From Halobacillus mangrovi (GTDB lineage Bacteria > Bacillota > Bacilli > Bacillales > Halobacillaceae): 64,000 bases of DNA. The translations under genes were made by a program, and so were the position numbers. This document shows, in pieces, positions 23,803 through 32,568 of this stretch (positions within the stretch are counted from its first letter, which is position 1; the number at the start of each line of letters is the position of its first letter). The stretch spans positions 496,001 to 560,000 of the forward strand of contig NZ_CP020772.1 in NCBI RefSeq assembly GCF_002097535.1, given 5' to 3'. The notes under the pieces are model-generated. The model was not told where the DNA came from and ran no database searches. It saw only the letters and a list, made by a program, of their open reading frames with translations.

Positions 23803-24264
23803 ATTCAGCTAAACAATATATTCCTTAAGATAGTTACAAGTACCCCATGCCGCATTTATGGTTCAAATAAATTAGGAGTAAAGAAACCATTTGTAAGGTT
23901 AGTTTCAAAAAAAGACCTATAAAGAAGAAAATAATTCTAGCAAAACCAATATATAGTAGATAGTTAAACCTATATTTAAAGAGTTCATTAGGTCAAACAA
24001 CAAGAGTGAGGAACGAAGAGGTGTAAAAGAATACGACTATAAACCCGAATGTGGAATCGATTCCTGTATCTTTAGAATTATTTTTCAGATATCATGTAAC
24101 CGTTATATCAGTTTAGTATCGAGCGCTTACATTGTGGTTACTGTCTGCTTAAGGTGTCAAAAGTCCCTGGTTATTTGCGTTTATTAATTCCATTTGCTTC
24201 CTGTGAAACCATGTATTAGGTTTAAGTCGAAAGCTTTCATCCATAAAATTTTTAGGGAGTGTGA
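23803..24264. other. levansucrase upstream region, no gene seen
   Basis: About 460 AT-rich bases. There are two partial cre-like words: GAGCGCTTACA near 24122 and GTCGAAAGCTTTCAT (24227-24241). I found no antiterminator-type (RAT) hairpin like that controlling B. subtilis sacB. Ribosome site AGGGAGTG precedes the first ATG. Confidence 0.4.
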
Positions 24265-25581
24265 ATGATGAAGAGAGGTAAAAAGTTATCTGTAGTACAA
24301 GGGGTAGCGTTATCGGCTATCATGCTAGTGGGAGGATTGGTTCAAACACCTGGAATCGCAAATGCAGCAGAGAAAAGTGAAACAGAAACTGCGGTTTGGT
24401 CTCGTGAAGACGCTCAGAATTATAATCTGAATAAAGAAAATACCGCACCTGATATCGACAACGTTGATCAAGTCGCTCCTGATTATTGGGTATGGGATAC
24501 ATGGCCGTTACGCAATCGTGATGGGTCGATCGCAACCGTAAACGGGTACAAAATTGTTTTTGCGTTAACTGCATCTAAAGAATATACATGGAGTGGCCGT
24601 CACGACGAAGCAAAAATTCGCTACTTCTACTCTAAAAACGGCAAAGATTGGGAGATGGGCGGTTTATCTTATGATCCAGACAAAGCATTAGGATCACGCC
24701 AATGGGCTGGTTCAGCGATGATGGAAGAGGACGGAAAGGTTCACTTATTCTATACAGCAAGTGGACGTAAAGGAGAAGAAAGCACGACGTTTGAACAGCG
24801 ATTAGCTAAAACAACGTTTGACATTGATGTAGACAAGAAAGATAAGTCCGTTGAGCTAAGTAATCATGGCGAGCACATGATCCTTGCTGAAGCTGATGGA
24901 GAGTACTATGAAACACAAGATCAAAAGACAGGGGATATCATTTATTCCTTCCGTGATCCTTGGTTCTTCAAAGATCCAAAAACGAAAAAGGAATACATCA
25001 TTTTTGAAGGAAACTCTGCAGGTTATGAGAAAACTTTAGATCCAGAAAATATCGGCAGTGAAGAATTCAGAAAAGACCATGAAGTTCCAGCGGGTGCTGA
25101 GGACTATAACGGAAATGTCGGAATCGCTTCTGCAGAGAATGAAGACCTGACAGAATTCGAATTGCTTCCACCGCTTCTTGAAGCAGACGGAGTAAACCAA
25201 CAACTGGAGCGTCCACATGTTTTAGTCAAAGGCGGACAGTACTACTTGTTTACGATTTCTCACCAGTTTACATTCGCACCTGGTCTAAATGGTCCAGATG
25301 GTCTCTACGGATTCGTTAACGATTCCCTTCGCGGTGATTATCAGCCGTTGAACGATAATGGACTTGTGGTTGCGAACCCGGAAGATGATCCATTTATGAC
25401 GTATTCTCACGCTGTCATGCCAAATGGTACAGTGATCAGCTTCGTGAATGAGTACATTGATGAAAATGGTAATAAACAGCTAGGCGGTACGTTCGCTCCT
25501 ACTATAAAACTGTCCATTAATGGAGACGAAACAAAAGTGAACGGCACCCTTAAGCCTGGTCAAATTATTCCATCACACTAA
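24265..25581 (+). CDS. sacB: secreted GH68 levansucrase
   Basis: 438 aa with a Sec signal peptide (about 1-35, ending IANA-AE). The GH68 triad is in place: nucleophile Asp78 (VWDTWPLRN), stabilising Asp231 (SFRDPWFF) and acid/base Glu315 (QQLERPH). LGSRQWAGSA and GRHDEAKIRYFYS are further family motifs. It splits sucrose and builds levan outside the cell. Many Asp/Glu residues suit a salty environment. It is followed at 14 bp by a second GH68 gene, so both are probably in one transcript. Confidence 0.93.
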   Translation: MMKRGKKLSVVQGVALSAIMLVGGLVQTPGIANAAEKSETETAVWSREDAQNYNLNKENTAPDIDNVDQVAPDYWVWDTWPLRNRDGSIATVNGYKIVFALTASKEYTWSGRHDEAKIRYFYSKNGKDWEMGGLSYDPDKALGSRQWAGSAMMEEDGKVHLFYTASGRKGEESTTFEQRLAKTTFDIDVDKKDKSVELSNHGEHMILAEADGEYYETQDQKTGDIIYSFRDPWFFKDPKTKKEYIIFEGNSAGYEKTLDPENIGSEEFRKDHEVPAGAEDYNGNVGIASAENEDLTEFELLPPLLEADGVNQQLERPHVLVKGGQYYLFTISHQFTFAPGLNGPDGLYGFVNDSLRGDYQPLNDNGLVVANPEDDPFMTYSHAVMPNGTVISFVNEYIDENGNKQLGGTFAPTIKLSINGDETKVNGTLKPGQIIPSH

Positions 25582-25595
25582 AAGGAGGAATTTCT

Positions 25596-26921
25596 GTGAG
25601 TAAAAAGACTAAAGTCTTCGGTTCGATCCTTGGAATGGCAACATTATTTTCCTCCATACTTACTCCTGCTTCTGCTTTTGCGGAAGAAGGAACGTCCAAT
25701 TGGACTAGAGAAGACGTGACAAAGATAGAACAGAACGCTGATAACACAGCTCCTGAAATTTCAAAGAAAGATTTAGAACAGATTGCACCAGAATATCACG
25801 TATGGGATACATGGCCGCTTCGAAATAAAGATGGCTCCATCGCCACGGTAAATGGTTATAAAATCATTATGTCCTTGACGGCTCCTAGCGATGTCCTGCC
25901 TGGGAAACGCCATGACATTGCTGAAATCCGCTACTTTTATTCTAAGGATGGGAAAGACTGGAAGTTAGGTGGAAAAATATTCAAAGAAGGGGAAGCGCTA
26001 GGTTCAAGGCAGTGGGCAGGGTCTGCCATGATCGACGATGGAAAAATCCATTTCTTCTATACAGCGACTGGCAGAAAAGGTGAAACGCAATTAACCTATG
26101 AACAGCGTCTGGCTAAAGCATCTGCAGATGTAGACGTTACAAAAGGCGAAATTCAATTTTCTAACTGGTCAGATCATGAAATCATTCTAGAGCCGGAAGG
26201 AAAGTATTATCAAACAAAAGAGCAATCAGCTCAAGGTGACATCGCTTACGCATTCCGTGACCCATGGTTCTTCAAAGACCCGAAATCAGGTAAAGAATAC
26301 ATTTTGTTTGAAGGAAACTCAAACGGCACACCTGCTGAGCGCACGTGTCAGGCTGAGCATATTGGGTCTGAAGAATTTGCTGCAGACCATGACGTACCTG
26401 AAGCATCTACGCTTTTTAATGGAAGTATTGGGATAGCGGAAGCGAAGAACAGCGAGCTGACTGAATACGAAATCCTTCCTCCGATCATGGAAGCGAACTG
26501 CGTGAACCAGGAGCTTGAGCGTCCGCATATTGTCACAAAAGGAAACCAATATTACTTATTTACAGATACACACAAGAATAAGTTTGCACCTGGAATCACA
26601 GGTCCGGACGGGCTATATGGTTTTTCGTCTAATTCGTTGACAGAAGGTTATGAGCCGCTGAACGGAGATGGATTAGTTGTAGCGAATACAAAAGCTGAGC
26701 CATATCAGACGTATTCCTGGATGGTCATGCCAAATGGGACAGTTATCAGCTTTGCCAATTTCTATGACTTGAATGGACTGTCTATCAATGAAATTGGTCA
26801 GCAATCTGAACAATTCCAGTTCGACCATTTTGGTGGAACCTTAGCTCCTTCTCTTAAAATTTCTATTCATAAGGATGAAACTAGAATCGTCAAAGAGCTG
26901 GAAGCTGGCGTATTCAAATAA
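25596..26921 (+). CDS. second secreted GH68 enzyme (levansucrase/inulosucrase/fructosidase)
   Basis: 441 aa, GTG start behind AAAGGAGG. Signal peptide about 1-29 (ASAFA-EE). Triad Asp71, Asp222 and Glu308 is complete. Compared with the first copy it has an insertion with Cys251 (AERTCQAEHIG) and another Cys302 in the loop before the acid/base (EANCVNQELERPH), a plausible disulfide near the active site. Its C-terminal acceptor region is also longer (SINEIGQQSEQFQFDHFGG). These differences suggest another product spectrum (levan versus short fructo-oligosaccharides or hydrolysis). The exact activity cannot be read from sequence. Confidence 0.88.
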   Translation: MSKKTKVFGSILGMATLFSSILTPASAFAEEGTSNWTREDVTKIEQNADNTAPEISKKDLEQIAPEYHVWDTWPLRNKDGSIATVNGYKIIMSLTAPSDVLPGKRHDIAEIRYFYSKDGKDWKLGGKIFKEGEALGSRQWAGSAMIDDGKIHFFYTATGRKGETQLTYEQRLAKASADVDVTKGEIQFSNWSDHEIILEPEGKYYQTKEQSAQGDIAYAFRDPWFFKDPKSGKEYILFEGNSNGTPAERTCQAEHIGSEEFAADHDVPEASTLFNGSIGIAEAKNSELTEYEILPPIMEANCVNQELERPHIVTKGNQYYLFTDTHKNKFAPGITGPDGLYGFSSNSLTEGYEPLNGDGLVVANTKAEPYQTYSWMVMPNGTVISFANFYDLNGLSINEIGQQSEQFQFDHFGGTLAPSLKISIHKDETRIVKELEAGVFK

Positions 26922-26957
26922 ACGCAAAGGCTCGGACAAAAACGTTCTAGCCATTCT

Positions 26958-27015
26958 AAAACCCGAATGACGGTGAGAGTCTTATGATAAGATCTCACCG
27001 TCATTCGGGTCTTTT
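26958..27015 (+). terminator. strong terminator of the levansucrase operon
   Basis: An 18-bp perfect stem (ACCCGAATGACGGTGAGA at 26961-26978 with its complement at 26993-27010) followed by CTTTT. Confidence 0.9.
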
Positions 27016-27079
27016 ATAGTATATTTAACTCCAATTTTCTTTTTAGCTCCATTTTACGTGCATTTGTCTTGTAAGATGG

Positions 27080-27240
27080 AAGTACGTCCGCTCCTACAAA
27101 ATACTTCGCTTTCCGTGGGCACGGCCTCAGCCGCCCGCGAAAAGCGGAGTGTATTTCCGAAGCGGTCGTTCTGAGCATTCGAAATTTCCCTACCCTTAGT
27201 TGTCCGTCTTTAGATTGGAGCTACATCCAGCGCCAGCGCC
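27080..27240. repeat. degenerate CTTTCCGTGGGC-type intergenic repeat
   Basis: Contains CTTCGCTTTCCGTGGGCACG and a following GC-rich hairpin (CCGCCCGCGAAAAGCGG). It ends with TCTTTAGATTGGAGCTACAT and CCAGCGCCAGCGCC. These words match the kind of dispersed intergenic repeats common in Bacillaceae and share CGCTTTCCGTGGGCA with arm A of the composite repeats at 14.1 and 17.6 kb. Confidence 0.6.
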
Positions 27241-27251
27241 TTTTGTGCTAA

Positions 27252-27635
27252 TTATACTGATTGATCAATACAGCCAATTAGACGTTCTTCAATATCTTTA
27301 GCAATCGCCTGAATGTTATCATCTTCTACCATTTGAATAAGGGACGTAGGTTTAGGCATGCCTATTTTAGTCGTTCCATCCTCGGTATAAACGACCATTT
27401 TACAAGGGAGAAAATAGCCGGCAAGTGTATTTTCATTTAAAACACGCTGAGCTTCTTTAGGATTACATACCTCCAAAATTTTAAACTCTTTTTCAAATTC
27501 CAATCCTTTTTCGTGGAGCTTATCCTTTAAGTCAAAATTCCAAAGGACACCAAATTTCTGCTCCATCAAATTTGCTTCTAAGCTTTCAACGGCTTCATCC
27601 ATACTTTTCTTCGTTTCCACGGTGTAGTCAAACAT
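27252..27635 (-). CDS. DUF302 family protein
   Basis: 127 aa, DUF302 fold: MDEAVESLEANLMEQKFGVL, KILEVCNPKEAQRVLN and GYFLPCKMVVYTEDG with two Cys residues (about 57 and 78). The family often sits with sulfur-oxidation or redox genes and may bind a small ligand or cluster. A CstR-like operator lies 37 bases upstream, tying it to the sulfur-stress genes at 19-23 kb. Monocistronic. Confidence 0.85.
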   Translation of the reverse strand: MFDYTVETKKSMDEAVESLEANLMEQKFGVLWNFDLKDKLHEKGLEFEKEFKILEVCNPKEAQRVLNENTLAGYFLPCKMVVYTEDGTTKIGMPKPTSLIQMVEDDNIQAIAKDIEERLIGCIDQSV

Positions 27636-27671
27636 AAAATAACCTCCTCAAAGATTAGACTCGCTTTTCAT

Positions 27672-27687
27672 ATACCCTTACCTGTAT
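27672..27687 (-). promoter_or_regulatory. CstR-like operator upstream of the DUF302 gene
   Basis: ATACCCTTACCTGTAT matches ATACC-N6-GGTAT with one mismatch in the right half. It lies between a possible broken gene and the DUF302 gene. Confidence 0.6.
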
Positions 27688-27702
27688 GAAGTTATTCGTT
27701 TC

Positions 27703-27897
27703 TCAGAAAAGAAAATGGTCGTCTTTTTCATAACGATAGCCGTCCGCCTCACTTTTCGTTGGATCGGGATCATATAAGACATACTTTTTCCTATGTGTTC
27801 GTAAAAAATTCAAAACCAAGAATAGAATGCCAAAAGGAATGGCGACGTAAATGAGGGTGAGGCTTCGGCTAAAGTGAGACGATAAAGAGTATGCCAG
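27703..27897 (-). pseudogene. possible broken small membrane-protein gene
   Basis: On the minus strand a 64-codon frame without ATG reads LTLIYVAIPFGILFLVLNFL, RTHRKKYVLYDPDPTKSEA and so on to a stop at 27703. It has one membrane helix, a basic stop-transfer and a hydrophilic tail, which looks like real protein. Just upstream, GGAGG and a TTG open a different frame of 20 hydrophobic codons (MIVIEILSLFVTGILFIVSL). A single frameshift would join them into one two-helix protein of about 90 residues. It may be a decayed gene or a sequencing error. Confidence 0.4.
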
Positions 27898-28066
27898 TTA
27901 CGAATAGCGATAAGATTTCAATAACGATCAACGGAAGACCTCCAGTGTTGTGTCTCTATAAGTACGATGAATGAAAAGAGTACGCACCAAAAAATTTTTA
28001 GATTTTTATAACAAATTTACTTGTAATAAAACATGATTATATGTAATAATAAAACCATAATATAAA

Positions 28067-28080
28067 TGAAAGCCCTTTCT
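28067..28080 (+). promoter_or_regulatory. cre-like CcpA site before the GH2 operon
   Basis: TGAAAGCCCTTTCT differs from the model cre TGAAAGCGCTTTCA by two bases and lies 60 bases upstream of the GH2 start. It would place the glycoside genes under carbon catabolite control. Confidence 0.6.
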
Positions 28081-28139
28081 AAGTTCGGTTGAAAGTGTTT
28101 TTTATAACATTAAAAGTTGTAACAAAAGGTGGGAAGAGG

Positions 28140-29939
28140 ATGATTGATACAAAACCTTTGTTAGAGAAGAAGGATAGTCAATCCGCACAATATCCTAGAC
28201 CTCAGTTTCGGAGAGAAGAGTGGATTGATTTAAATGGCACTTGGAAATTTCAATTCGATGATGAGGATTTAGGAGAAAAAGAAGCTTGGTTTAAGCATGG
28301 GGTGCAGGGAGAAGATATACAAGTTCCTTATGCATACCAAAGCGAAATGTCCAAAGTGAACAACAATGAGCACCATTCAATTATCTGGTACGAAAAATCG
28401 TTCGAATGGCAAACAACGAATAATGAAGTTTACCTTCATTTTGAAGCTGTAGACTATTACACAAAAGTCTGGGTCAATGGACAACTCATAGGAGATCATG
28501 AAGGTGGACATACCCCTTTTAGTTTTCTTTTAACCCAAGCTCTAAATAGTGGAGAGAACACGATTGTTGTAAGGGTGCAAGATGAAAACAGTGTGGAGCA
28601 GCCGATTGGAAAACAATCATGGAAATCCGATAATTTTCTATGCTGGTACACACGGACCACGGGCATATGGCAATCGGTTTGGTTAGAAGAAGTATCCTCC
28701 ATACATTTGCAGGAAGTGAGGATGACTCCAAGTGTGGAGGATTCAACGCTTCATTTGCAAGGACGTGTAAAAGGAAACTCAAATCCCGTCTATCTGGAAG
28801 CCGAAGTATTTTTTGAAGGTGAATGGATCACGACAGCTGGAGCCTGGGTCAAAACCACTCAGTCTTCTATTGACTTAACGTTAGATGTACAGTCTGACGA
28901 AGCTGATTTTCGAGTGTTCTACTGGTCTCCGGATCATCCTAATTTATACGATATCCGATTTACTATAAAAGACCGGAGCAAAACGTATGATCAAGTGGAA
29001 AGTTATTTCGGTATGAGAAGCATCGAGGTCGAGGGTGAGAGAATTCTTTTAAATCGTGAGAGTTTTTATCAAAGACTATTATTAGACCAGGGCTATTATC
29101 CAGGCGCATTAATGACAGCAACATCCAAACAGATGGAAGAAGACTTGAAAAAAGTAAAAGAGATGGGCTTTAACGGGGTAAGGCGCCATCAAACGATCGC
29201 TGATCGACGATATATGTACTGGTGTGATCGTTTAGGTTTAGTCATGTGGGCTGAAATGCCAAGCAGCTTCCTTTTCTCCACGACCTCTATGGCTCGAATG
29301 ATGGAGGAGTCCAGGGAGATGATCGATAAACATTACAATCATCCATCCGTCATCATTTACACGCTGATGAACGAATCATGGGGTGTGAACGAAATCTACC
29401 ATCGTGAAGATCAGCAAAACTTTGTAAACGCTTTATACTATCAGGCAAAAGCGTTCGATCCGACTAGACTTATTGTAGGGAATGATGGCTGGGAACACAC
29501 GTTGACTGACATTTTAACGGTTCATGACTATAACTCGGATCCCGAGTCAATGAGTCACAGCTATAGGAATAAAGAGGAATTTGTAGATGGAAGTCCATCA
29601 AAGACAAGTTGTAAACAAAACTACGCTCAAGGATATCATTATGGCGGGGAGCCGGTTGTCATTAGCGAATATGGTGGGATAGCATATGGATCCACAAAAG
29701 GAGAGGATTGGGGGTATGGGGCTAGACCCGAATCTCAGGAAGAAGTTCTCCTTCGTTTGGAACAACTGACAAACGTGATAAAGGATACGAACTACATTCA
29801 AGGGTTTTGTTATACCCAATTAACGGATGTCGAGCAAGAAGTGAATGGCTTACTGGATCATAATCATGAATACAAGTTTGACCCGGAAAAAATCAGGAGA
29901 ATTATTGCACAGCAGTCAAGCGGCTTTGTTTTTGAATAA
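28140..29939 (+). CDS. GH2 family glycosidase (beta-galactosidase/beta-glucuronidase type), intracellular
   Basis: 599 aa from ATG 28140, preceded by GGTGGGAAGAGG; a longer frame from 28089 lacks support. N-terminal sugar-binding domain (about 20-180, FRREEWIDLNGTWKFQF, VDYYTKVWVNGQLIGDHEGG), immunoglobulin-like middle, then the barrel with acid/base Glu412 (YTLMNESWG) and nucleophile Glu510 (VVISEYGG). No signal peptide, so it cleaves imported glycosides. Near the barrel start the usual GH2 motif is altered (GERILLNRESFYQRLLLDQG). Sugar specificity is not evident; the GPH symporter next door suggests a beta-glycoside or glucuronide. Confidence 0.88.
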   Translation: MIDTKPLLEKKDSQSAQYPRPQFRREEWIDLNGTWKFQFDDEDLGEKEAWFKHGVQGEDIQVPYAYQSEMSKVNNNEHHSIIWYEKSFEWQTTNNEVYLHFEAVDYYTKVWVNGQLIGDHEGGHTPFSFLLTQALNSGENTIVVRVQDENSVEQPIGKQSWKSDNFLCWYTRTTGIWQSVWLEEVSSIHLQEVRMTPSVEDSTLHLQGRVKGNSNPVYLEAEVFFEGEWITTAGAWVKTTQSSIDLTLDVQSDEADFRVFYWSPDHPNLYDIRFTIKDRSKTYDQVESYFGMRSIEVEGERILLNRESFYQRLLLDQGYYPGALMTATSKQMEEDLKKVKEMGFNGVRRHQTIADRRYMYWCDRLGLVMWAEMPSSFLFSTTSMARMMEESREMIDKHYNHPSVIIYTLMNESWGVNEIYHREDQQNFVNALYYQAKAFDPTRLIVGNDGWEHTLTDILTVHDYNSDPESMSHSYRNKEEFVDGSPSKTSCKQNYAQGYHYGGEPVVISEYGGIAYGSTKGEDWGYGARPESQEEVLLRLEQLTNVIKDTNYIQGFCYTQLTDVEQEVNGLLDHNHEYKFDPEKIRRIIAQQSSGFVFE

Positions 29940-29959
29940 TATGGAGGAGGTAATAAACG

Positions 29960-31348
29960 GTGGAATCAGCAAAATCAATGGTTTCGAAAGATGTGGATAA
30001 GCGAGAGAATATTAGTAACAAAGAGTTTGCCTCTTATTTTGGGTACGGGTTTGGTCAATGTATCAGCTTTGGATTAGTCGGTTCTTATATACTGTTTTTC
30101 TACACAGATATCTTAGGGATTTCGGCGGCAGCAGCAAGTATGATTTTCTTAATTGCACGTACGTGGGACGCGATTAATGACCCGATGATGGCTTCTGTCA
30201 TGGATACCTTGCATTCGAAGCACGGGAAGTTTCGGCCCTATTTGAAATATATGCCCTTTTTCATCGCCCTCATCACAATCGTTTGTTTCCTCCCATTAGA
30301 CGGGTTAAGTAATACATCCAAAATATTATTCGCCGGGGGTACTTATATTGTGTGGGGCATGATCTATACGGTTTCTGATGTGCCGTATTGGTCATTATCC
30401 ACAGTGATGAGCCAGGATGCTCAGCAGCGTACAAAACTTATTACTTTTGCCAATATGGGAGTCTTTGCAGGAATCGGTCTTTCTCCTGTTGTATTCGTTC
30501 CACTGGCTGAATGGCTGGGCCAAGGCGACCAGGGACAAGGGTATCTTCTGGCTACTGTCGTTTTGATGGCTTTTGCCCTTCCTGTCATGCTTAACGGCTT
30601 TAAAAATACGAAAGAAAGAGTGAAGCCTCCAAAAACAAAAGTTAAGTTATCGGATGCTGTACGAGCTGTAAGGGCCAATAAACCGATGTTCGCTGTGCTG
30701 GTTGTTTTCTTCTGTAATGTCTTTATGAACATTACTCAAGCTTTAAATGTGTACTTTTTTACGTACAATCTTGGAAACGCTTCCCTGATGTCGATATTCG
30801 GAATCATCAGTTTGGCAAGCTGTATTGGGTTCTTTTTAATCCCGAGTCTTGCTAAAAGATTTAAGAAAAAACATTTGTTGATGACCATTGTCGCAATGGA
30901 TATCGTCATACGAATCATTTGGTTCTCTGTCGGTTATTCTAGTGTCATTGTTTCCTTTGTCTTTATCGCTGTTACCATGCTTCTCTATACAGCTACCGGA
31001 CCTTTAATTTCTTCCATGTTAGCAGAGACAATTGAGTACACGGAACTGAAGACAGGTAAAAGGAATGAAGCGGTTACGTTCTCAGGACAAACCTTCACAG
31101 GAAAATTATCTGTCGCTGTCGCAGGTGGACTTACGGGTGTTATATTAACCTGGATCAACTATTCACCTAATCAAGATCAGTCCGTGGCGACTATGAATGC
31201 GTTATTCTTCGTCATTGCCTTATTGCCTGCACTTGGTTCACTGATCAGGTTGATCGTCATGTACTTCTATTCTTACACAGAAGACGAATACAATGATGTA
31301 GTTGAGAAACTCGAAGAAAGAAAGTTAGAAGAAAATCCTGTACAATAA
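29960..31348 (+). CDS. GPH-family sugar:cation symporter
   Basis: 462 aa, GTG start behind GGAGG, 12 membrane helices. Family features of glycoside-pentoside-hexuronide symporters: SYFGYGFGQCISFGL at the start, ARTWDAINDPMMASVMDT, then KHGKFRPYLKYMPFF and a later GKRNEAVTFSGQTFTGKL. It brings the substrate of the GH2 enzyme into the cell with Na+ or H+. It starts 20 bases after the enzyme gene, in one operon ended by a strong terminator. Confidence 0.9.
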   Translation: MESAKSMVSKDVDKRENISNKEFASYFGYGFGQCISFGLVGSYILFFYTDILGISAAAASMIFLIARTWDAINDPMMASVMDTLHSKHGKFRPYLKYMPFFIALITIVCFLPLDGLSNTSKILFAGGTYIVWGMIYTVSDVPYWSLSTVMSQDAQQRTKLITFANMGVFAGIGLSPVVFVPLAEWLGQGDQGQGYLLATVVLMAFALPVMLNGFKNTKERVKPPKTKVKLSDAVRAVRANKPMFAVLVVFFCNVFMNITQALNVYFFTYNLGNASLMSIFGIISLASCIGFFLIPSLAKRFKKKHLLMTIVAMDIVIRIIWFSVGYSSVIVSFVFIAVTMLLYTATGPLISSMLAETIEYTELKTGKRNEAVTFSGQTFTGKLSVAVAGGLTGVILTWINYSPNQDQSVATMNALFFVIALLPALGSLIRLIVMYFYSYTEDEYNDVVEKLEERKLEENPVQ

Positions 31349-31354
31349 ACGCAG

Positions 31355-31382
31355 CCCCTCTGCCATATGGCAGAGGGGTTTT
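31355..31382 (+). terminator. rho-independent terminator of the GH2-symporter operon
   Basis: Perfect 10-bp stem CCCCTCTGCC/GGCAGAGGGG with a 4-base loop and TTTT. Confidence 0.88.
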
Positions 31383-31449
31383 GTGAAGAATATCTTTACC
31401 ATCTGCTATAATAAATATAGATTATGCAGATTTCCAGGTGGTGTCCCAA

Positions 31450-32376
31450 GTGAAAAACTTACAATTATCATTTGATAATATGCTCTCGATCAGCAAGGCG
31501 TTAGCCAATCATACGCGTATTGAAATGTTAAAGATTCTTAGCGAAAAACCTCATAATGTTAACGAACTGAAAGAGAAATTGGGCCTCCCTTTTTCTACGA
31601 CAGCTTCACACGTCAAAAAGTTGGAAGAGGTAGGTTTAATTGTAACGGAACTTGTTCCGGGAAGAGGAACTCAAAAAGTCAGTGCGATTAATTACGATCG
31701 AATCGTTATGGACTTATTCTCAGATGATCCTAAGGTTAATGACCATGAAATAAGGTTTGAGATGCCTATTGGTGATTACTTAGATTGCTACGTTGTTCCT
31801 AACTGTGGGTTAGTGAGTGAAGATGGTTACATCGGCATGCAGGATGACCCCAGATCCTTTTACGAGCCTGAACGTAAAAGGGCTCAGCTGTTGTTTTTTA
31901 GGGATGGTTACGTGGAATATCGTTTTCCAAACAGGATTCCTTACGGATATCAGGCAAAAGAAATTGAGTTTTCTGCAGAGGTTTGTTCGGAAGCTCCTAA
32001 TTATAAAATGGACTGGCCGTCAGACATAACGGCATGGGTAAATGGACATGAAGTGGGAACATGGACATCGCCGAGTGATTTTGGGGGGGAGAGAGGAATC
32101 CTGACTCCTGATTGGTGGCGAACAAACTACACCCAATATGGTCTTTTGAAACAATGGAAAATTACGAATGAGGGTTGTTTCATTGATGGATCTAAAGTCA
32201 TAAACAGCCTCACATTAAAAGATTTAATGGCAGGGGACCAACCTTATATCTCTTTTAAACTCGGGAACAAAGAGGATGCCTTGAATAAAGGCGGAATGAA
32301 CTTATTTGGGCCAAAGTTTGGAAACTACGAACAAGGCATCGTTATGCATTTAAAGTACGAAGAGCGAAATGAATAA
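31450..32376 (+). CDS. ArsR-type regulator with large C-terminal ligand-binding-like domain
   Basis: 308 aa from GTG 31450 (AGGTGG at 31436-31441); an earlier GTG at 31438 overlaps that site. The N-terminal winged helix (about 10-80) reads ALANHTRIEMLKILSEKPHN, VNELKEKLGLPFSTTASHVK. There is no metal-binding Cys pattern of classical ArsR. The remaining 220 residues are rich in Trp and aromatics (DWWRTNYTQYGLLKQW) and look like a carbohydrate-type sensor domain. Such regulators usually control nearby glycosidase genes, here GH2 plus symporter. Own promoter: TGCTATAAT at 31404-31412. Confidence 0.8.
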   Translation: MKNLQLSFDNMLSISKALANHTRIEMLKILSEKPHNVNELKEKLGLPFSTTASHVKKLEEVGLIVTELVPGRGTQKVSAINYDRIVMDLFSDDPKVNDHEIRFEMPIGDYLDCYVVPNCGLVSEDGYIGMQDDPRSFYEPERKRAQLLFFRDGYVEYRFPNRIPYGYQAKEIEFSAEVCSEAPNYKMDWPSDITAWVNGHEVGTWTSPSDFGGERGILTPDWWRTNYTQYGLLKQWKITNEGCFIDGSKVINSLTLKDLMAGDQPYISFKLGNKEDALNKGGMNLFGPKFGNYEQGIVMHLKYEERNE

Positions 32377-32568
32377 CTTACTACTAGAAGGATAGACCAT
32401 AATCAGTTGTGCGAAAGCCATGAAGCTGGTTTGAAATTACTGAATAACACCTTTATAAAGAAAAAACAGGTAAAAGAACATCCGGACATCATTCTTCTTG
32501 GTGTTTGATTGTATGATTCTCTCTTATTGTATTAGAATAGAGAGAGCAAAAGAGAGGACGTGAAGACA

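Noticed and set aside
24110..24245. SacY/SacT-type antiterminator (RAT) leader of sacB
   Set aside because: No hairpin overlapping a terminator was found upstream of the first levansucrase gene.
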